Counted from the first letter of the stretch, positions 44,909 to 55,104 are shown. The stretch is DNA of 64,000 nucleotides from Sphingobacteriaceae bacterium (GCA_017745075.1 JAGIAD010000002.1:372001-436000); one strand, 5' to 3'. A program made the numbers and translations. Notes: generated by a model not told the origin, from the letters alone.

Positions 44909-47704
44909 ATGGATAAATTATCTTATCTTAATGGCGCAAACGCCGAATATATAGAGTCTTTATATCAGTCGTATCAACAAGATCCTGAGTCGGTTGAGTT
45001 TGGCTGGCAGAAATTTTTCGAAGGTTTCGATTTTGGAAGAGGATCGGAATCACCATCAGTAACCGCAGAAACTCCTGAACATTTTTTAAAAGAGGTTAAT
45101 GTTTTAAACCTGATTGATGGCTATCGCAGCCGTGGTCACTTGTTTACACATACCAATCCGGTGCGCGAAAGACGTAAACATTTGCCCACTTTAGATCTGG
45201 CCAATTTTGGATTATCAGATGCAGATCTGGAAACCGTTTTCAACTCTGGTGTAGAGATTGGTATCGGTGCGGCAAAACTGAAAGATATTGTTGCGTTTTT
45301 ACAACAAACATATGTTGGTTCTATAGGAGCCGAGTTTAAATTCTTACGTACACCTGAAGTGTTGAGCTGGATTCAGCAGAAAATGGAGAGTGCACGTAAT
45401 ACCCCTAATTTCTCTATCGAAGAAAAAAAACGCATTCTCCGGAAATTAAACGAAGCCGTAAGTTTTGAAAATTTCCTTGGAACAAAATTTTTAGGTCAGA
45501 AGCGTTTCTCTCTTGAAGGCGCTGAGGCTTTAATTCCTGCACTGGACTCTGTTATCGAAAAAGGTGCTGAATTGGGAATTGAAGAATTTGTAATTGGTAT
45601 GGCCCACCGCGGACGTTTAAACGTGCTGGCCAATATCATGCAGAAAACCTATAAAGATATTTTTGCAGAGTTTGAAGGCAAAAGTTATAATCCGGATACC
45701 CCATTTGGCGGCGACGTAAAATACCACTTAGGTTACTCAACCGATGTAACTACAAATGCGGGTAAGAGTGTTCACTTAAGTTTATGCCCTAACCCATCTC
45801 ACCTTGAAACTGTTGATGGTGTGGTAGAAGGCATGAGCCGTTCTAAAATCGATTTTAAATACGGTGGCGACAATAGCCGTTTAGCGCCGATTTTGATCCA
45901 TGGTGATGCTTCTGTTGCCGGCCAGGGTATTGTTTACGAAGTAATCCAGATGGCAGGCCTTGAAGGTTACAAAACCGGTGGAACCATCCACCTGGTGATC
46001 AATAACCAGATCGGTTTCACCACCAATTATAAAGATGCACGTACCAGTACTTACTGTACCGATATTGCTAAAGTAACCCTGTCGCCGGTTTTCCATGTAA
46101 ATGGTGATGATCCTGAAGCTTTGGTTTATGCAATCAATTTAGCAATGGAATACCGTCAGAAATACAAAAACGACGTTTTCATTGATATTCTTTGCTACCG
46201 TCGTTTCGGGCACAATGAGTCTGATGAGCCTAAGTTCACTCAGCCTTTATTGTACAAAACTATCGAAAAACACCCTAACCCAAGGGAAATCTATATCGAG
46301 CAGTTAACCAAAGAAGGTAAGTTGGAAGCTGGTTTGGCAAAAGAAATGGAAAAAGATTTCCGTGGTATTTTGCAGGAGCGATTAAATGAAGCTAAAGAAT
46401 TTGTGGCCAGCAATAGCGAAGTGAAATTTGGTGGTGCCTGGGCCGATTTGCGGATGGCTACACCTAAAGATTTCGAGGCCTCGCCGGTTACAGCAGTTAA
46501 AAAAACAACTTTACTTGAAATAGGTAAACGCATTACCACTTTACCATCTAATAAAAAGTTCTTCAAAAAGATCGAAAAACTATTTGCTGAGCGCACCAAA
46601 ATGGTTAACGAAACGCATGTTTTCGATTGGGCAATGGGCGAGCAACTGGCTTATGGTACATTGTTATCAGAAGGTAAACGCGTTCGTTTAAGCGGCCAGG
46701 ATGTAGAACGTGGTACTTTCTCTCACCGTCATGCCGTTTTAACACTTGAAGACAGCGAGGAAGAATATGTACCATTGGCAAATATTTCTGATCAACAAGC
46801 TGCATTTGATATTTATAACTCGCACTTATCAGAGTACGGCGTATTAGGTTTCGAATATGGTTATGCCATGGCTAACCCTAATGCTTTAACCATCTGGGAA
46901 GCACAATTTGGCGATTTCTTTAACGGTGCGCAGATTGTAGTAGACCAGTATGTGGCTAGTGCCGAAACCAAATGGCAGCGCGAAAACGGTTTGGTAATGT
47001 TATTGCCTCACGGTTATGAAGGCCAGGGACCAGAGCACTCATCAGCACGTATTGAGCGTTTTATGGAGCTTTGTGCCGATTATAACATGCAGGTAACCAA
47101 TTGTACTACTCCGGCTAACTTTTTCCATGTTTTACGCCGCCAGTTTAAACGTGATTTCCGTAAACCACTAATCGTATTTACGCCTAAAAGCTTATTGAGG
47201 CACCCGGCTTGTGTTTCTAAATTAGAAGAATTTACCGAAGGTGGTTTTAAAGAAGTAATTGATGATGTAAATGCTAAAGTTGCAGATATCACACGTGTTG
47301 TTTTCTGCAGTGGTAAAATTTACTATGAATTACTGGAGAAACAACAGGCTGATAAAATCAAACACGTAGCTTTGGTTCGTGTTGAGCAATTGTATCCAAC
47401 TCCGGTTGATCAGCTGGAAGCCATCAAGAAAAAATATAAAAATGCAAAAGAAATTTTCTGGGTACAGGAAGAGCCGGAGAACATGGGGGCATGGCCATAT
47501 TTATTCCGTAAATTATACAAAACTGCATTAAAAGGTATTGATGTAATTTCGAGAAGAGAGAGCAGCAGTACAGCTACAGGTTTTGCAAAACAACATGCTA
47601 ACCAGCAGGCTTATATTTTAGCAAAAGCTTTAGAAATTTCGGTTACGGAAGATGTTAAGGATATTGCTAAGAAGGCAACAAAGAAGTTAGTTCAGATAGA
47701 TTAA
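44909..47704 (+). CDS. sucA: 2-oxoglutarate dehydrogenase E1 component
   Basis: The 931-residue thiamine-diphosphate enzyme begins with the E1 N-terminal stretch MDKLSYLNGANAEYIESLYQSYQQDPESV, has HRGRLNVLANIM, the ThDP region GDASVAGQGIVYEVIQMAG with INNQIGFTTN, and the C-terminal transketolase-like part HGYEGQGPEHSSARIERFMEL. It decarboxylates 2-oxoglutarate in the TCA cycle and hands the succinyl group to the E2 lipoyl domain. Followed by sucB after 89 bases; E3 is not in the window. Confidence 0.97.
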   Translation: MDKLSYLNGANAEYIESLYQSYQQDPESVEFGWQKFFEGFDFGRGSESPSVTAETPEHFLKEVNVLNLIDGYRSRGHLFTHTNPVRERRKHLPTLDLANFGLSDADLETVFNSGVEIGIGAAKLKDIVAFLQQTYVGSIGAEFKFLRTPEVLSWIQQKMESARNTPNFSIEEKKRILRKLNEAVSFENFLGTKFLGQKRFSLEGAEALIPALDSVIEKGAELGIEEFVIGMAHRGRLNVLANIMQKTYKDIFAEFEGKSYNPDTPFGGDVKYHLGYSTDVTTNAGKSVHLSLCPNPSHLETVDGVVEGMSRSKIDFKYGGDNSRLAPILIHGDASVAGQGIVYEVIQMAGLEGYKTGGTIHLVINNQIGFTTNYKDARTSTYCTDIAKVTLSPVFHVNGDDPEALVYAINLAMEYRQKYKNDVFIDILCYRRFGHNESDEPKFTQPLLYKTIEKHPNPREIYIEQLTKEGKLEAGLAKEMEKDFRGILQERLNEAKEFVASNSEVKFGGAWADLRMATPKDFEASPVTAVKKTTLLEIGKRITTLPSNKKFFKKIEKLFAERTKMVNETHVFDWAMGEQLAYGTLLSEGKRVRLSGQDVERGTFSHRHAVLTLEDSEEEYVPLANISDQQAAFDIYNSHLSEYGVLGFEYGYAMANPNALTIWEAQFGDFFNGAQIVVDQYVASAETKWQRENGLVMLLPHGYEGQGPEHSSARIERFMELCADYNMQVTNCTTPANFFHVLRRQFKRDFRKPLIVFTPKSLLRHPACVSKLEEFTEGGFKEVIDDVNAKVADITRVVFCSGKIYYELLEKQQADKIKHVALVRVEQLYPTPVDQLEAIKKKYKNAKEIFWVQEEPENMGAWPYLFRKLYKTALKGIDVISRRESSSTATGFAKQHANQQAYILAKALEISVTEDVKDIAKKATKKLVQID

Positions 47705-47793
47705 GAGCATAGGGCCATGCGTTTGGCGCATAGCGTTTGATAATTGATTATTGAAATTTGATCATTAGAAGATAATAAGATATATATTACATT

Positions 47794-49020
47794 ATGAGTT
47801 TAGAGATAAAAGTTCCACCTGTTGGTGAGTCGATAACCGAAGTTGTTTTATCACGTTGGATAAAAAACGATGGCGATGTTGTTGAAATGGATGAAGTGAT
47901 TGCTGAATTGGAATCGGATAAAGCTACATTCGAATTAACCGCAGAACAAGCTGGAACTTTAAAAACCATAGCCGCCGAAGGTGATACTTTAGCCATTGGC
48001 GCAGTAGTTTGTAAAATTGAAGATGGTGGTGCAGCACCTGCGAAAGCTGAGGCGCCAAAAGCCGAAGAAAAAGCAGTTGTTGCTGAAGAAAAAGCTGCAG
48101 CTCCGGTTGCTGAAAAATCAGGCGAAAGCTATGCTACAGGAACTCCTTCGCCTGCTGCTGGTAAAATCCTTGCCGAAAAAGGTATTGATGCTTCTACAGT
48201 AAAAGGTACTGGTGTTGACGGCCGTATTACCAAAGATGATGCTGTTAAAGCAGAAGCCGGTAAAAAAGCTGAAGCGCCAAAAGCCAGCGCACCTGTTGCT
48301 GCTGCAGCTCCTGCAGGTAGCCGTGGCGAGCGTCGCGAGAAAATGTCTCCATTACGCAGAACCGTTGCAAAACGTTTGGTTGCTGTTAAAAATGAAACCG
48401 CTATGTTAACCACTTTTAACGAGGTTAACATGAAGCCGATTATGGATTTACGCGGAAAATATAAAGATCAGTTTAAGGAGAAATTTGGTGTTGGTTTAGG
48501 TTTCATGAGCTTTTTTACTAAAGCAGTTACCGAGGCTTTAAAAGATTTTCCTGCGGTAAATGGCCGTATCGAAGGTGATGAAGTGGTTTACAGTGATTTT
48601 GCTGATATTTCTATTGCTGTTTCTGCTCCAAAAGGTTTAGTTGTTCCGGTAATCCGTAATGCAGATAGCATGACTTTGGCCCAGATCGAAAAATCGGTAT
48701 TAGAATTGGCTTTAAAAGCACGCGATAGTAAATTAACCATCGAAGAAATGACTGGTGGAACATTTACCATTACTAACGGAGGTGTTTTTGGTTCAATGAT
48801 GTCTACCCCGATTATCAATGCACCACAATCGGCTATTTTAGGTATGCACAACATTGTTGAGCGTCCGATTGCTGAAAAAGGTGAAGTGGTGATCCGCCCG
48901 ATGATGTATGTTGCCTTATCTTACGATCACAGAATTATCGACGGACGTGAGTCAGTTGGTTTCTTGGTTCGTGTGAAACAATTACTGGAAGATCCGGCAA
49001 GATTGTTACTAGGCGTTTAA
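47794..49020 (+). CDS. sucB: 2-oxoglutarate dehydrogenase E2 (dihydrolipoyl succinyltransferase)
   Basis: The 408-residue protein has the lipoyl domain with K43 in [11 protein letters not shown], a Glu/Ala/Lys-rich linker (about 75-115), an E3-binding domain ([20 protein letters not shown]...GRITKDD), a second Ala-rich linker and the catalytic domain ending with [17 protein letters not shown] (H379, D383). It transfers the succinyl group to CoA. The Ala/Lys linkers are typical and give long shadow frames on other strands. Confidence 0.97.
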   Translation: MSLEIKVPPVGESITEVVLSRWIKNDGDVVEMDEVIAELESDKATFELTAEQAGTLKTIAAEGDTLAIGAVVCKIEDGGAAPAKAEAPKAEEKAVVAEEKAAAPVAEKSGESYATGTPSPAAGKILAEKGIDASTVKGTGVDGRITKDDAVKAEAGKKAEAPKASAPVAAAAPAGSRGERREKMSPLRRTVAKRLVAVKNETAMLTTFNEVNMKPIMDLRGKYKDQFKEKFGVGLGFMSFFTKAVTEALKDFPAVNGRIEGDEVVYSDFADISIAVSAPKGLVVPVIRNADSMTLAQIEKSVLELALKARDSKLTIEEMTGGTFTITNGGVFGSMMSTPIINAPQSAILGMHNIVERPIAEKGEVVIRPMMYVALSYDHRIIDGRESVGFLVRVKQLLEDPARLLLGV

Positions 49021-49324
49021 TCTTCTTGAGGATTCGTCGCCTTGAATTTATTTTAGGGTCTCTCTGGTGATCAATAATATTTCAAAGCCCCGATGTAAAT
49101 CGGGGCTTTTTGGTTAAAAATGAAATTCACGTTTAACTTTCTAAAATACGAATATCATCCTGAGGGATAATTTATTGTATAAAATCATTATGAGTGGCAT
49201 CCTATCTGAGATCGTCATTCTAGCAAAGTTGCAACGTAGCCGAGAACCACGGAGTGCTCAGCGAAGCTAAATCTGTCTATGTAGATCTCTCCATTTCGCT
49301 ACACTGCAGTCGAGATGACGAAAT
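49021..49324. other. Intergenic region after sucB
   Basis: Holds the sucB terminator, one GTCA-CTGA family member (49154-49166) and a longer stretch (49212-49319) opening GTCATTCTAGCA and closing TCGAGATGACG, that is a repeat with inverted GTCAT/ATGAC ends. No gene was recognised. Confidence 0.5.
49084..49111 (+). terminator. Terminator after sucB
   Basis: Stem AAAGCCCCGAT / ATCGGGGCTTT with loop GTAA and five T. Confidence 0.9.
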
Positions 49325-50005
49325 CTATTTCGATAATTTCTTAATCGGTTTAATATCCAGCTGTTTAAACTCTACCTCGCTACCTTCTGCCTGTAGGGCA
49401 ATCTGCCCACTGCTAGCCGTACAATTGGTGCCGTAGTTTACCAATGTGCCATTTACCCAAACTTTAACTTCGTTATTCAGGCATTGTATCACCATGGTAT
49501 TCCATTCGCTGACAGGTTTTTCGCTGTTATCCGTTAAATTTTTAATGCGGCGGAGTTTGTTTCCGTTTACACCCCAATTTTCTTTCGGACCGCGTCTGTT
49601 AACCATATCAGGTACGGTAATGTCTTCTTCAATACACCAGAAATCGCCTGCATCCAGATGTTGCATCTGCACTTCTAAAGATTTTGGGAACATACCATAC
49701 AGAGCCCTTGGCGTAGAGGCATGCACCAAAACACCGCAGTTGCCAGGTTTACCTGCAAAACGGTATTGTACGGTTAATTGGTAGTTTTTATAAATTTTAT
49801 CGGTGATTAAATGCCCTCCTGGAGTACCTAAACTTACCAGCATACCATTGCGTACAATAAATGGATTAATGGTGTCGGGTTTTTTATCCATAGCGGGTAC
49901 ATCTACATGCCAGCCTTTTAAATCTTTACCGTTAAAAAGGCTCTTTTGGGCCAATGCAGAGAAGCTAAGCGTAATGAACAGGAGTAGGGTAGTATATAAT
50001 TTCAT
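49325..50005 (-). CDS. DUF1080 (3-keto-disaccharide hydrolase-like) exported protein
   Basis: The start at 50005 gives MKLYTTLLLFITLSFSALAQ, a clear signal peptide; seven more codons upstream are not needed. The 226-residue protein has the DUF1080 fold signature SLFNGKDLKGWHVDVP, GKPGNCGVLVHAS, EVQMQHLDAGDFW and NEVKVWVNGTLVNYG. The family is a concanavalin-like sandwich in which some members act on 3-keto sugars. Substrate here is unknown and no sugar gene is adjacent. Confidence 0.9.
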   Translation of the reverse strand: MKLYTTLLLFITLSFSALAQKSLFNGKDLKGWHVDVPAMDKKPDTINPFIVRNGMLVSLGTPGGHLITDKIYKNYQLTVQYRFAGKPGNCGVLVHASTPRALYGMFPKSLEVQMQHLDAGDFWCIEEDITVPDMVNRRGPKENWGVNGNKLRRIKNLTDNSEKPVSEWNTMVIQCLNNEVKVWVNGTLVNYGTNCTASSGQIALQAEGSEVEFKQLDIKPIKKLSK

Positions 50006-50096
50006 GGCAATATTTGGTTTTCTCAAATATATTCTAAAAAATTGGAAAATAATGTGTTTGTCATCCTGAATGAAATGAAGGTTAGTTGGAGTCCAG

Positions 50097-50446
50097 TATT
50101 CTCCTTATTAAGATTCTTCACTGCGTTCAGAATGACAATTATGATGTCCGTAGAGTTAAGCGCAGCGTTTCTACGGATTGTTGAATTAGATTGAGTTTAC
50201 AAACTCAACAATAAGCGAGTCGGAGACTCTTTTTCATGTTGTAATCCGTAGAGTTCCGAAGGGCTCTACGGATAGAGTGTGAAGCCCTATATTCTCCTTA
50301 TTAAGATTCTTCACTGCGTTCAGAATGACAATTCAGCTGTCCGTAGAGTTAATCGCAGTGTCTCTACGGATTGTTGAATTAGATTGAGTCTACAAACTCA
50401 ACAATAAGCGAGTCGGAGACTCTTTTTCATGTTGTAATCCGTAGAG
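50097..50446. repeat. Duplicated 157-base block (period 193)
   Basis: Bases 50097-50253 and 50290-50446 align without gaps apart from a few substitutions, with a 36-base spacer. Each copy starts TATTCTCCTTATTAAGATTC, includes a reversed GTCA-CTGA unit (TTCAGAATGACAATT), the palindrome TTGAGTTTACAAACTCAA (one change in copy two), GAGTCGGAGACTC, and paired TCCGTAGAG / CTCTACGGA phrases. Confidence 0.85.
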
Positions 50447-50521
50447 CCCTTCGGAACTTTACAGGTAAAGATGTTCAGAATTGAAAAGAGGAATTCCTCA
50501 CAAATGAAAGCCGTTTTAAAT

Positions 50522-50551
50522 AAAAAAGCCCATCTCAGTTAAGAAATGGGC
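50522..50551 (-). terminator. Terminator after lspA
   Basis: Arms GCCCAT (50528-50533) and ATGGGC (50546-50551), followed on the minus strand by six T. It ends the ileS-dksA-lspA operon. Confidence 0.75.
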
Positions 50552-50602
50552 AATGTTTTTATTGGGTATTCTTCGACAAGCTCAGAATGACAATTGATTT
50601 GA

Positions 50603-51205
50603 TTAATCTTCTACAATTTCGCTGTTAATGCTCACCTCGTCCTTTACATCCTCTTTAAAGTAGTTTTTCTGAAAGATGAGGATCAGGATCACACCGACAG
50701 AAATGGCCGCGTCTGCAAGGTTAAAAACAGGCCTGAAGAAAACAAACTCTTCGCCACCCCAAATCGGGAACCAGCTCGGGAAGTGTCCTTCCGCAATCGG
50801 GAAGTAGAACATATCTACCACACGGCCATGGAACCAGCTTTCATAGCCATAAATTTTGCCATAAAAAACCGAATCGATGATATTACCTAATGCGCCCGAA
50901 AAAATCAAAGCTACATTTAAGATCAATCCGCGGTGATATTTATGCTTTATCAGATAATGTAAGCCATAACCAATTCCTGCAACAGCGGCAATGCGGAAGA
51001 GTGATAAGGCCAGTTTGCCGAACTCGCCGCCAAACTCCATTCCAAAGGCCATACCATTATTTTCGGTAAAATGGATAATGAACCACTTGCCAATAATATT
51101 GAATTCCTGGCCCAGGTACATATGCGTTTTAACCCAGGTTTTAACCAGCTGATCGGCCAGTAAAACCAAAAAGATTACAATTAAAGGTTTTGTATAGCCT
51201 TTCAT
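50603..51205 (-). CDS. lspA: Lipoprotein signal peptidase (signal peptidase II)
   Basis: The 200-residue membrane protein has four hydrophobic segments and the two catalytic aspartate motifs GNIIDSVFYG and FNLADAAISVG; it also shows LVLLADQLVKTWV and ENNGMAFGM typical of the family. The loop GRVVDMFYFPIAEGHFPSW...GGEEFVFFRPVFN is longer than in E. coli, as usual in Bacteroidota. It cleaves prolipoproteins, which this window has many of. Its start codon shares one base with the stop of the preceding gene (51205). Confidence 0.95.
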   Translation of the reverse strand: MKGYTKPLIVIFLVLLADQLVKTWVKTHMYLGQEFNIIGKWFIIHFTENNGMAFGMEFGGEFGKLALSLFRIAAVAGIGYGLHYLIKHKYHRGLILNVALIFSGALGNIIDSVFYGKIYGYESWFHGRVVDMFYFPIAEGHFPSWFPIWGGEEFVFFRPVFNLADAAISVGVILILIFQKNYFKEDVKDEVSINSEIVED

Positions 51206-51588
51206 TAACCCTGCTTTAATTTAGCTTCCATGCTTAAAGTTGCATGCGGAACAGCACGTAAACGCTCTTTTTGGATCAATTTACCAGTTTCACGGCAAAT
51301 ACCATAAGTTTTGTTCTCGATACGCACCAATGCGTTCTCCAGGTTATCAATAAATTTTTTCTGACGGGCAGCCAATTGATTGATCTGTTCTTTTTCCATT
51401 GTTGCAGAACCATCTTCCAGTGTTTTGTAAGCACCTGAAGTATCTTCCGTTCCGTTAGCATTAGGATTACTTAATGATGCAGTAAGCGCATTAAGTTCTT
51501 CTTTCGCCATACGCAATTTATCTTGGATCAATTCTTTAAATTCCTGAAGTTCACTGTCTGAGTAGCGTGTTTTATTACTGTTTTCCAT
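51205..51588 (-). CDS. TraR/DksA-family protein
   Basis: The 127-residue protein is a coiled-coil hairpin (about 10-95, QEFKELIQDKLRMAKEEL) with a C-terminal half-zinc-finger: YGICRETGKLIQKERLRAVPHAT keeps one Cys of the four and has no second CxxC, so zinc is probably not bound in the usual way. Such degenerate DksA-like proteins are usual next to ileS and lspA in Bacteroidota. DksA binds the RNA polymerase secondary channel; whether this version does is unknown. Confidence 0.88.
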   Translation of the reverse strand: MENSNKTRYSDSELQEFKELIQDKLRMAKEELNALTASLSNPNANGTEDTSGAYKTLEDGSATMEKEQINQLAARQKKFIDNLENALVRIENKTYGICRETGKLIQKERLRAVPHATLSMEAKLKQG

Positions 51589-51618
51589 GTTTTTAATTTA
51601 GTTTTCTAATATATGGAT

Positions 51619-54600
51619 TTATATTTTAGTTACCGAAATGCTTAACTCAACATCATCAATGGTGATTTTGTTTGCATTAGTTACAGTATCTGTTAATTCT
51701 AATTCGTCGGCCAATATTTCCGCGCAAATGTAACCCTTGTTTTTAGCAACTGCATTAGCTACCAAGTTATCATTTTGTAACGAAACTTTAATCCTGTCAG
51801 TCACCTCAAAATTTAATTCTTTACGTAAATTCTGAATGCGGTTAACCAGCTCGCGCGAAATTCCTTCCTGTTTCAGCTCATCGGTAATGGTCACGTCTAA
51901 AGCAACGGTCAAGCTGCCCAGGTTAGTTACCTGCCATCCGGGAATATCTTCGGCAAAAACTTCTACATCATCGTTTAAATCAATAGCATGCTGAAAATTA
52001 TCGCTTCCAAAAACGTTAATGTAACCGTCAACTTCCAGGCGCTGGATGTCGTCCTGATTCATGTTTTCCAAAGCTTGTTTTACGATGCTCATATCCTTAC
52101 CCACTTTTTTACCCAACGATTTAAAGTTCGGTTTCAGCTTTTTCTTTACGATGCCGTGTGTATCGGTAATGAACTCGATATGTTTCACATTCGTTTCAGA
52201 AAGGATATAATCAGCAACCTTCGAGATTTTTTGTTCGAAATCGCCATTTAAAGATGGGATTAAGATTTTCTCGAGCGGCTGACGCACATTGATGCCTGAT
52301 TTTTTACGCAATGACAGAACCATTGATGAAATATCCTGTGCGTAAAGCATTCTTTCGTTCAGTGCATTGTCGATCAGGCTTTGATCAGCTTCTTTCCATA
52401 AGGTCAGGTGAACCGATTCCTGAGCATGGGCATCGGTAACAGTTAAGTTGCGGTATAACCAATCGGCAAAGAAAGGTGCCACCGGACTCATCAGCTGCGC
52501 CAAAGTTTCTAAACAGGTATAAAGTGTTTCGTAAGCTGCACGTTTATCATCGGTCATTTCTCCTTTCCAGAAACGGCGGCGGCTTAACCTGATGTACCAA
52601 TTGCTTAAGTGCTCATCAACAAAGGTTTGTATGGCACGCGTTGCCTTGGTTGGTTCGTAGCTGTTGTAACTTTCATCAACTTCACTGATCAGGTTTTGCA
52701 ATAAAGACAAGATCCAGCGGTCTAGCTCTGTGCGGTCTTCTACCTTGCTCAGGTTGTTTTTATCTATTTCGAATTTATCGATATTGGCATACAGAGCAAA
52801 GAAAGCATAGGTGTTGTAAAGCGTTCCGAAGAATTTACGGCGTACCTCGTCCAAGCCTTCCAAACTAAATTTAAGGTTATCCCATGGTGAAGCATTGCTG
52901 ATCATGTACCAGCGGGTAGCATCGGCGCCATAAGTTTCGATGGTACTGAACGGATCGATGGCGTTACCTAAGCGTTTCGACATTTTATTGCCGTTTTTAT
53001 CCAGTACCAAGCCGTTCGACACCACATTTTTGAATGCTACACCAGGATTGCCCACTTTTGCATTTACCGCTTTAATTTCATCGCTGGCCTCGCTAAGCAT
53101 TACGGCTATGGCGTGCAGGGTAAAAAACCAACCTCTGGTTTGATCTACACCTTCTGCAATAAAATCGGCTGCATAGGCGTTTTCGAACTCTTCTTTGTTT
53201 TCGAAAGGGAAATGCCATTGTGCATAAGGCATGGCACCGCTATCAAACCAAACATCGATAAGGTCGGTTTCGCGGGTCATTTTTTCGCCTTTTGATGAAG
53301 TTAAAACTACATCATCAACATATGGGCGGTGCATATCTTTCAGTTCGAAACCTGCCGGCATAAAACCAGCTTCGATCGATCTGGCAATTTCTGTATTCAA
53401 TTCGGCGATAGAACCGATACATTTTTCTTCCACTCCGTCTGCAGTACGCCAGATCGGCAATGGAGTTCCCCAATAACGCGAGCGTGATAAGTTCCAGTCG
53501 ACAAGGTTTTCCAACCAGTTGCCAAAACGGCCTGTTCCGGTCGATTCTGGTTTCCAATTGATGCCTTTGTTCAATTCTACCATTTTATCCTTAACGGCAG
53601 TGGTTTTAATAAACCAGCTGTCCAACGGATAGTATAAAACAGGTTTATCTGTTCTCCAGCAATGCGGATAGGTGTGGACGTATTTTTCTACCTTAAAGGC
53701 TTTGTTTTCTTCTTTTAACTGGATCGCAATTTCCACGTCGACAGATTTTTCAGGCGCTTCACCATCTTTGTAATATTCGTTTTTAACGTATTTGCCACCG
53801 TAATTTCCACCTAAAGAAGCAATGAACTTTCCTTGCAGGTCTACCAATGGAACTGCATTTCCCTTATCATCCAATACCAGCATTGGCGGCACTTCTGGTG
53901 TAGCCAGTTTAGCTACCCTGGCATCGTCTGCACCAAAAGTAGGCGCAGTATGTACAATACCGGTACCATCTTCGGTGGTCACAAAATCTCCGGATATTAC
54001 CCTGAAAGCATTTTCCGGATTTTGATAAGGCAAAGCATATGGTAATAACTGTTCGTATTTAATGCCTACTAAATCTGCACCTACAAATTCTGCTAAAACA
54101 GCGTAAGGGATTTTTTTATCTTCCGCTTTGTAATCCGTAAAAGCCTCATCTCCCTCAGCCAGGAAATATTTTCCTGCAAATTGTTTACCTACCAAAGCTT
54201 TAGCCAGTACTACCTGTATAGGTTCGAAAGTATATTGATTAAAGGTTTTAACCAATACATAGTCTATTTTAGGCCCAACGGTTAAAGCGGTGTTGCTCGG
54301 TAGGGTCCATGGTGTGGTTGTCCAGGCCAAAAAGTGAACCGTACCAAAACCTTTTAAAGCTTCAGGTAAAGTCGATTCGATGGTTTTAAACTGTGCCACT
54401 ATTGTGGTGTCGCTAACATCTTTGTAGGTTCCCGGCTGGTTTAACTCGTGCGAGCTTAAACCTGTACCAGCTGCAGGCGAGTAAGGCTGTACAGTATAAC
54501 CTTTATATAAAAATCCTTTATCGTAAAGTTGTTTTAAAATCCACCAAAGGGTTTCGATGTATTCGTTTTCATAAGTGATGTATGGATTTTCAAGATCAAC

Positions 54601-55020
54601 CCAATAACCCATTTTTTCGGTCAGGTCGTTCCAAACATCCGTATAACGCATTACCTCGGTACGGCAGGCTTCGTTATACTCATCAACACTGATTTTTTTG
54701 CCGATATCTTCTTTGGTGATGCCCAGTTTTTTCTCTACAGAAAGTTCGATCGGAAGGCCATGCGTATCCCAACCGCCTTTACGTTTAACCTGGTAGCCTT
54801 TTAAAGTTTTATAACGGCAAAAAATATCCTTAATAGCACGCGCCATTACGTGGTGTATACCCGGCATGCCATTGGCAGAGGGCGGACCTTCGTAAAAAGT
54901 AAACGGATTAGATTTAGGACGGGATGAAATGCTTTTTTCAAAGATGTTTTCCTTTTTCCAAAAATCCAGTATTTCTTGCCCTATTTTGGCAAGTTCCAAT
55001 TGTTTAAATTCGCTATACAT
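51619..55020 (-). CDS. ileS: Isoleucyl-tRNA synthetase (long, eukaryote-like type)
   Basis: The ATG at 55020 gives MYSEFKQLELAKIGQEIL and 1133 residues. The HIGH region reads GPPSANGMPGIHHVMARAI, the KMSKS loop is KMSKRLGN, and the editing domain and a long C-terminal region follow. The length and motifs fit the type 2 synthetases found in Bacteroidota and eukaryotes, which are generally insensitive to mupirocin. First gene of the ileS-dksA-lspA operon. Confidence 0.97.
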   Translation of the reverse strand: MYSEFKQLELAKIGQEILDFWKKENIFEKSISSRPKSNPFTFYEGPPSANGMPGIHHVMARAIKDIFCRYKTLKGYQVKRKGGWDTHGLPIELSVEKKLGITKEDIGKKISVDEYNEACRTEVMRYTDVWNDLTEKMGYWVDLENPYITYENEYIETLWWILKQLYDKGFLYKGYTVQPYSPAAGTGLSSHELNQPGTYKDVSDTTIVAQFKTIESTLPEALKGFGTVHFLAWTTTPWTLPSNTALTVGPKIDYVLVKTFNQYTFEPIQVVLAKALVGKQFAGKYFLAEGDEAFTDYKAEDKKIPYAVLAEFVGADLVGIKYEQLLPYALPYQNPENAFRVISGDFVTTEDGTGIVHTAPTFGADDARVAKLATPEVPPMLVLDDKGNAVPLVDLQGKFIASLGGNYGGKYVKNEYYKDGEAPEKSVDVEIAIQLKEENKAFKVEKYVHTYPHCWRTDKPVLYYPLDSWFIKTTAVKDKMVELNKGINWKPESTGTGRFGNWLENLVDWNLSRSRYWGTPLPIWRTADGVEEKCIGSIAELNTEIARSIEAGFMPAGFELKDMHRPYVDDVVLTSSKGEKMTRETDLIDVWFDSGAMPYAQWHFPFENKEEFENAYAADFIAEGVDQTRGWFFTLHAIAVMLSEASDEIKAVNAKVGNPGVAFKNVVSNGLVLDKNGNKMSKRLGNAIDPFSTIETYGADATRWYMISNASPWDNLKFSLEGLDEVRRKFFGTLYNTYAFFALYANIDKFEIDKNNLSKVEDRTELDRWILSLLQNLISEVDESYNSYEPTKATRAIQTFVDEHLSNWYIRLSRRRFWKGEMTDDKRAAYETLYTCLETLAQLMSPVAPFFADWLYRNLTVTDAHAQESVHLTLWKEADQSLIDNALNERMLYAQDISSMVLSLRKKSGINVRQPLEKILIPSLNGDFEQKISKVADYILSETNVKHIEFITDTHGIVKKKLKPNFKSLGKKVGKDMSIVKQALENMNQDDIQRLEVDGYINVFGSDNFQHAIDLNDDVEVFAEDIPGWQVTNLGSLTVALDVTITDELKQEGISRELVNRIQNLRKELNFEVTDRIKVSLQNDNLVANAVAKNKGYICAEILADELELTDTVTNANKITIDDVELSISVTKI

Positions 55021-55104
55021 CAATTAAGTACCTCAAAAAAATTAAGGTTGCAAAGTTAACAGAATTGACTGAATTTTGGTAGTTTTGATGTAAATACTTT
55101 TAAC

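Larger units (their letters stand above)
50006..50602. other. Repeat-rich intergenic region
   Basis: Almost 600 bases between the convergent-free ends of the DUF1080 and lspA genes, filled by GTCA-CTGA family members and the duplicated block at 50097-50446, with the lspA terminator at the right end. No reading frame of note was found. Confidence 0.6.

Noticed and set aside
48017..48409. Lys/Leu-rich frames inside sucB
   Set aside because: Product of the Ala/Glu/Lys-rich linkers of E2 read in another frame.
49325..49436. Plus-strand frame over the end of the DUF1080 gene
   Set aside because: Opposite a clear gene and mostly made of intergenic repeat sequence.
50097..50446. Possible CRISPR array
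   Set aside because: Only two long imperfect units with one spacer; no cas genes; units far longer than CRISPR repeats.
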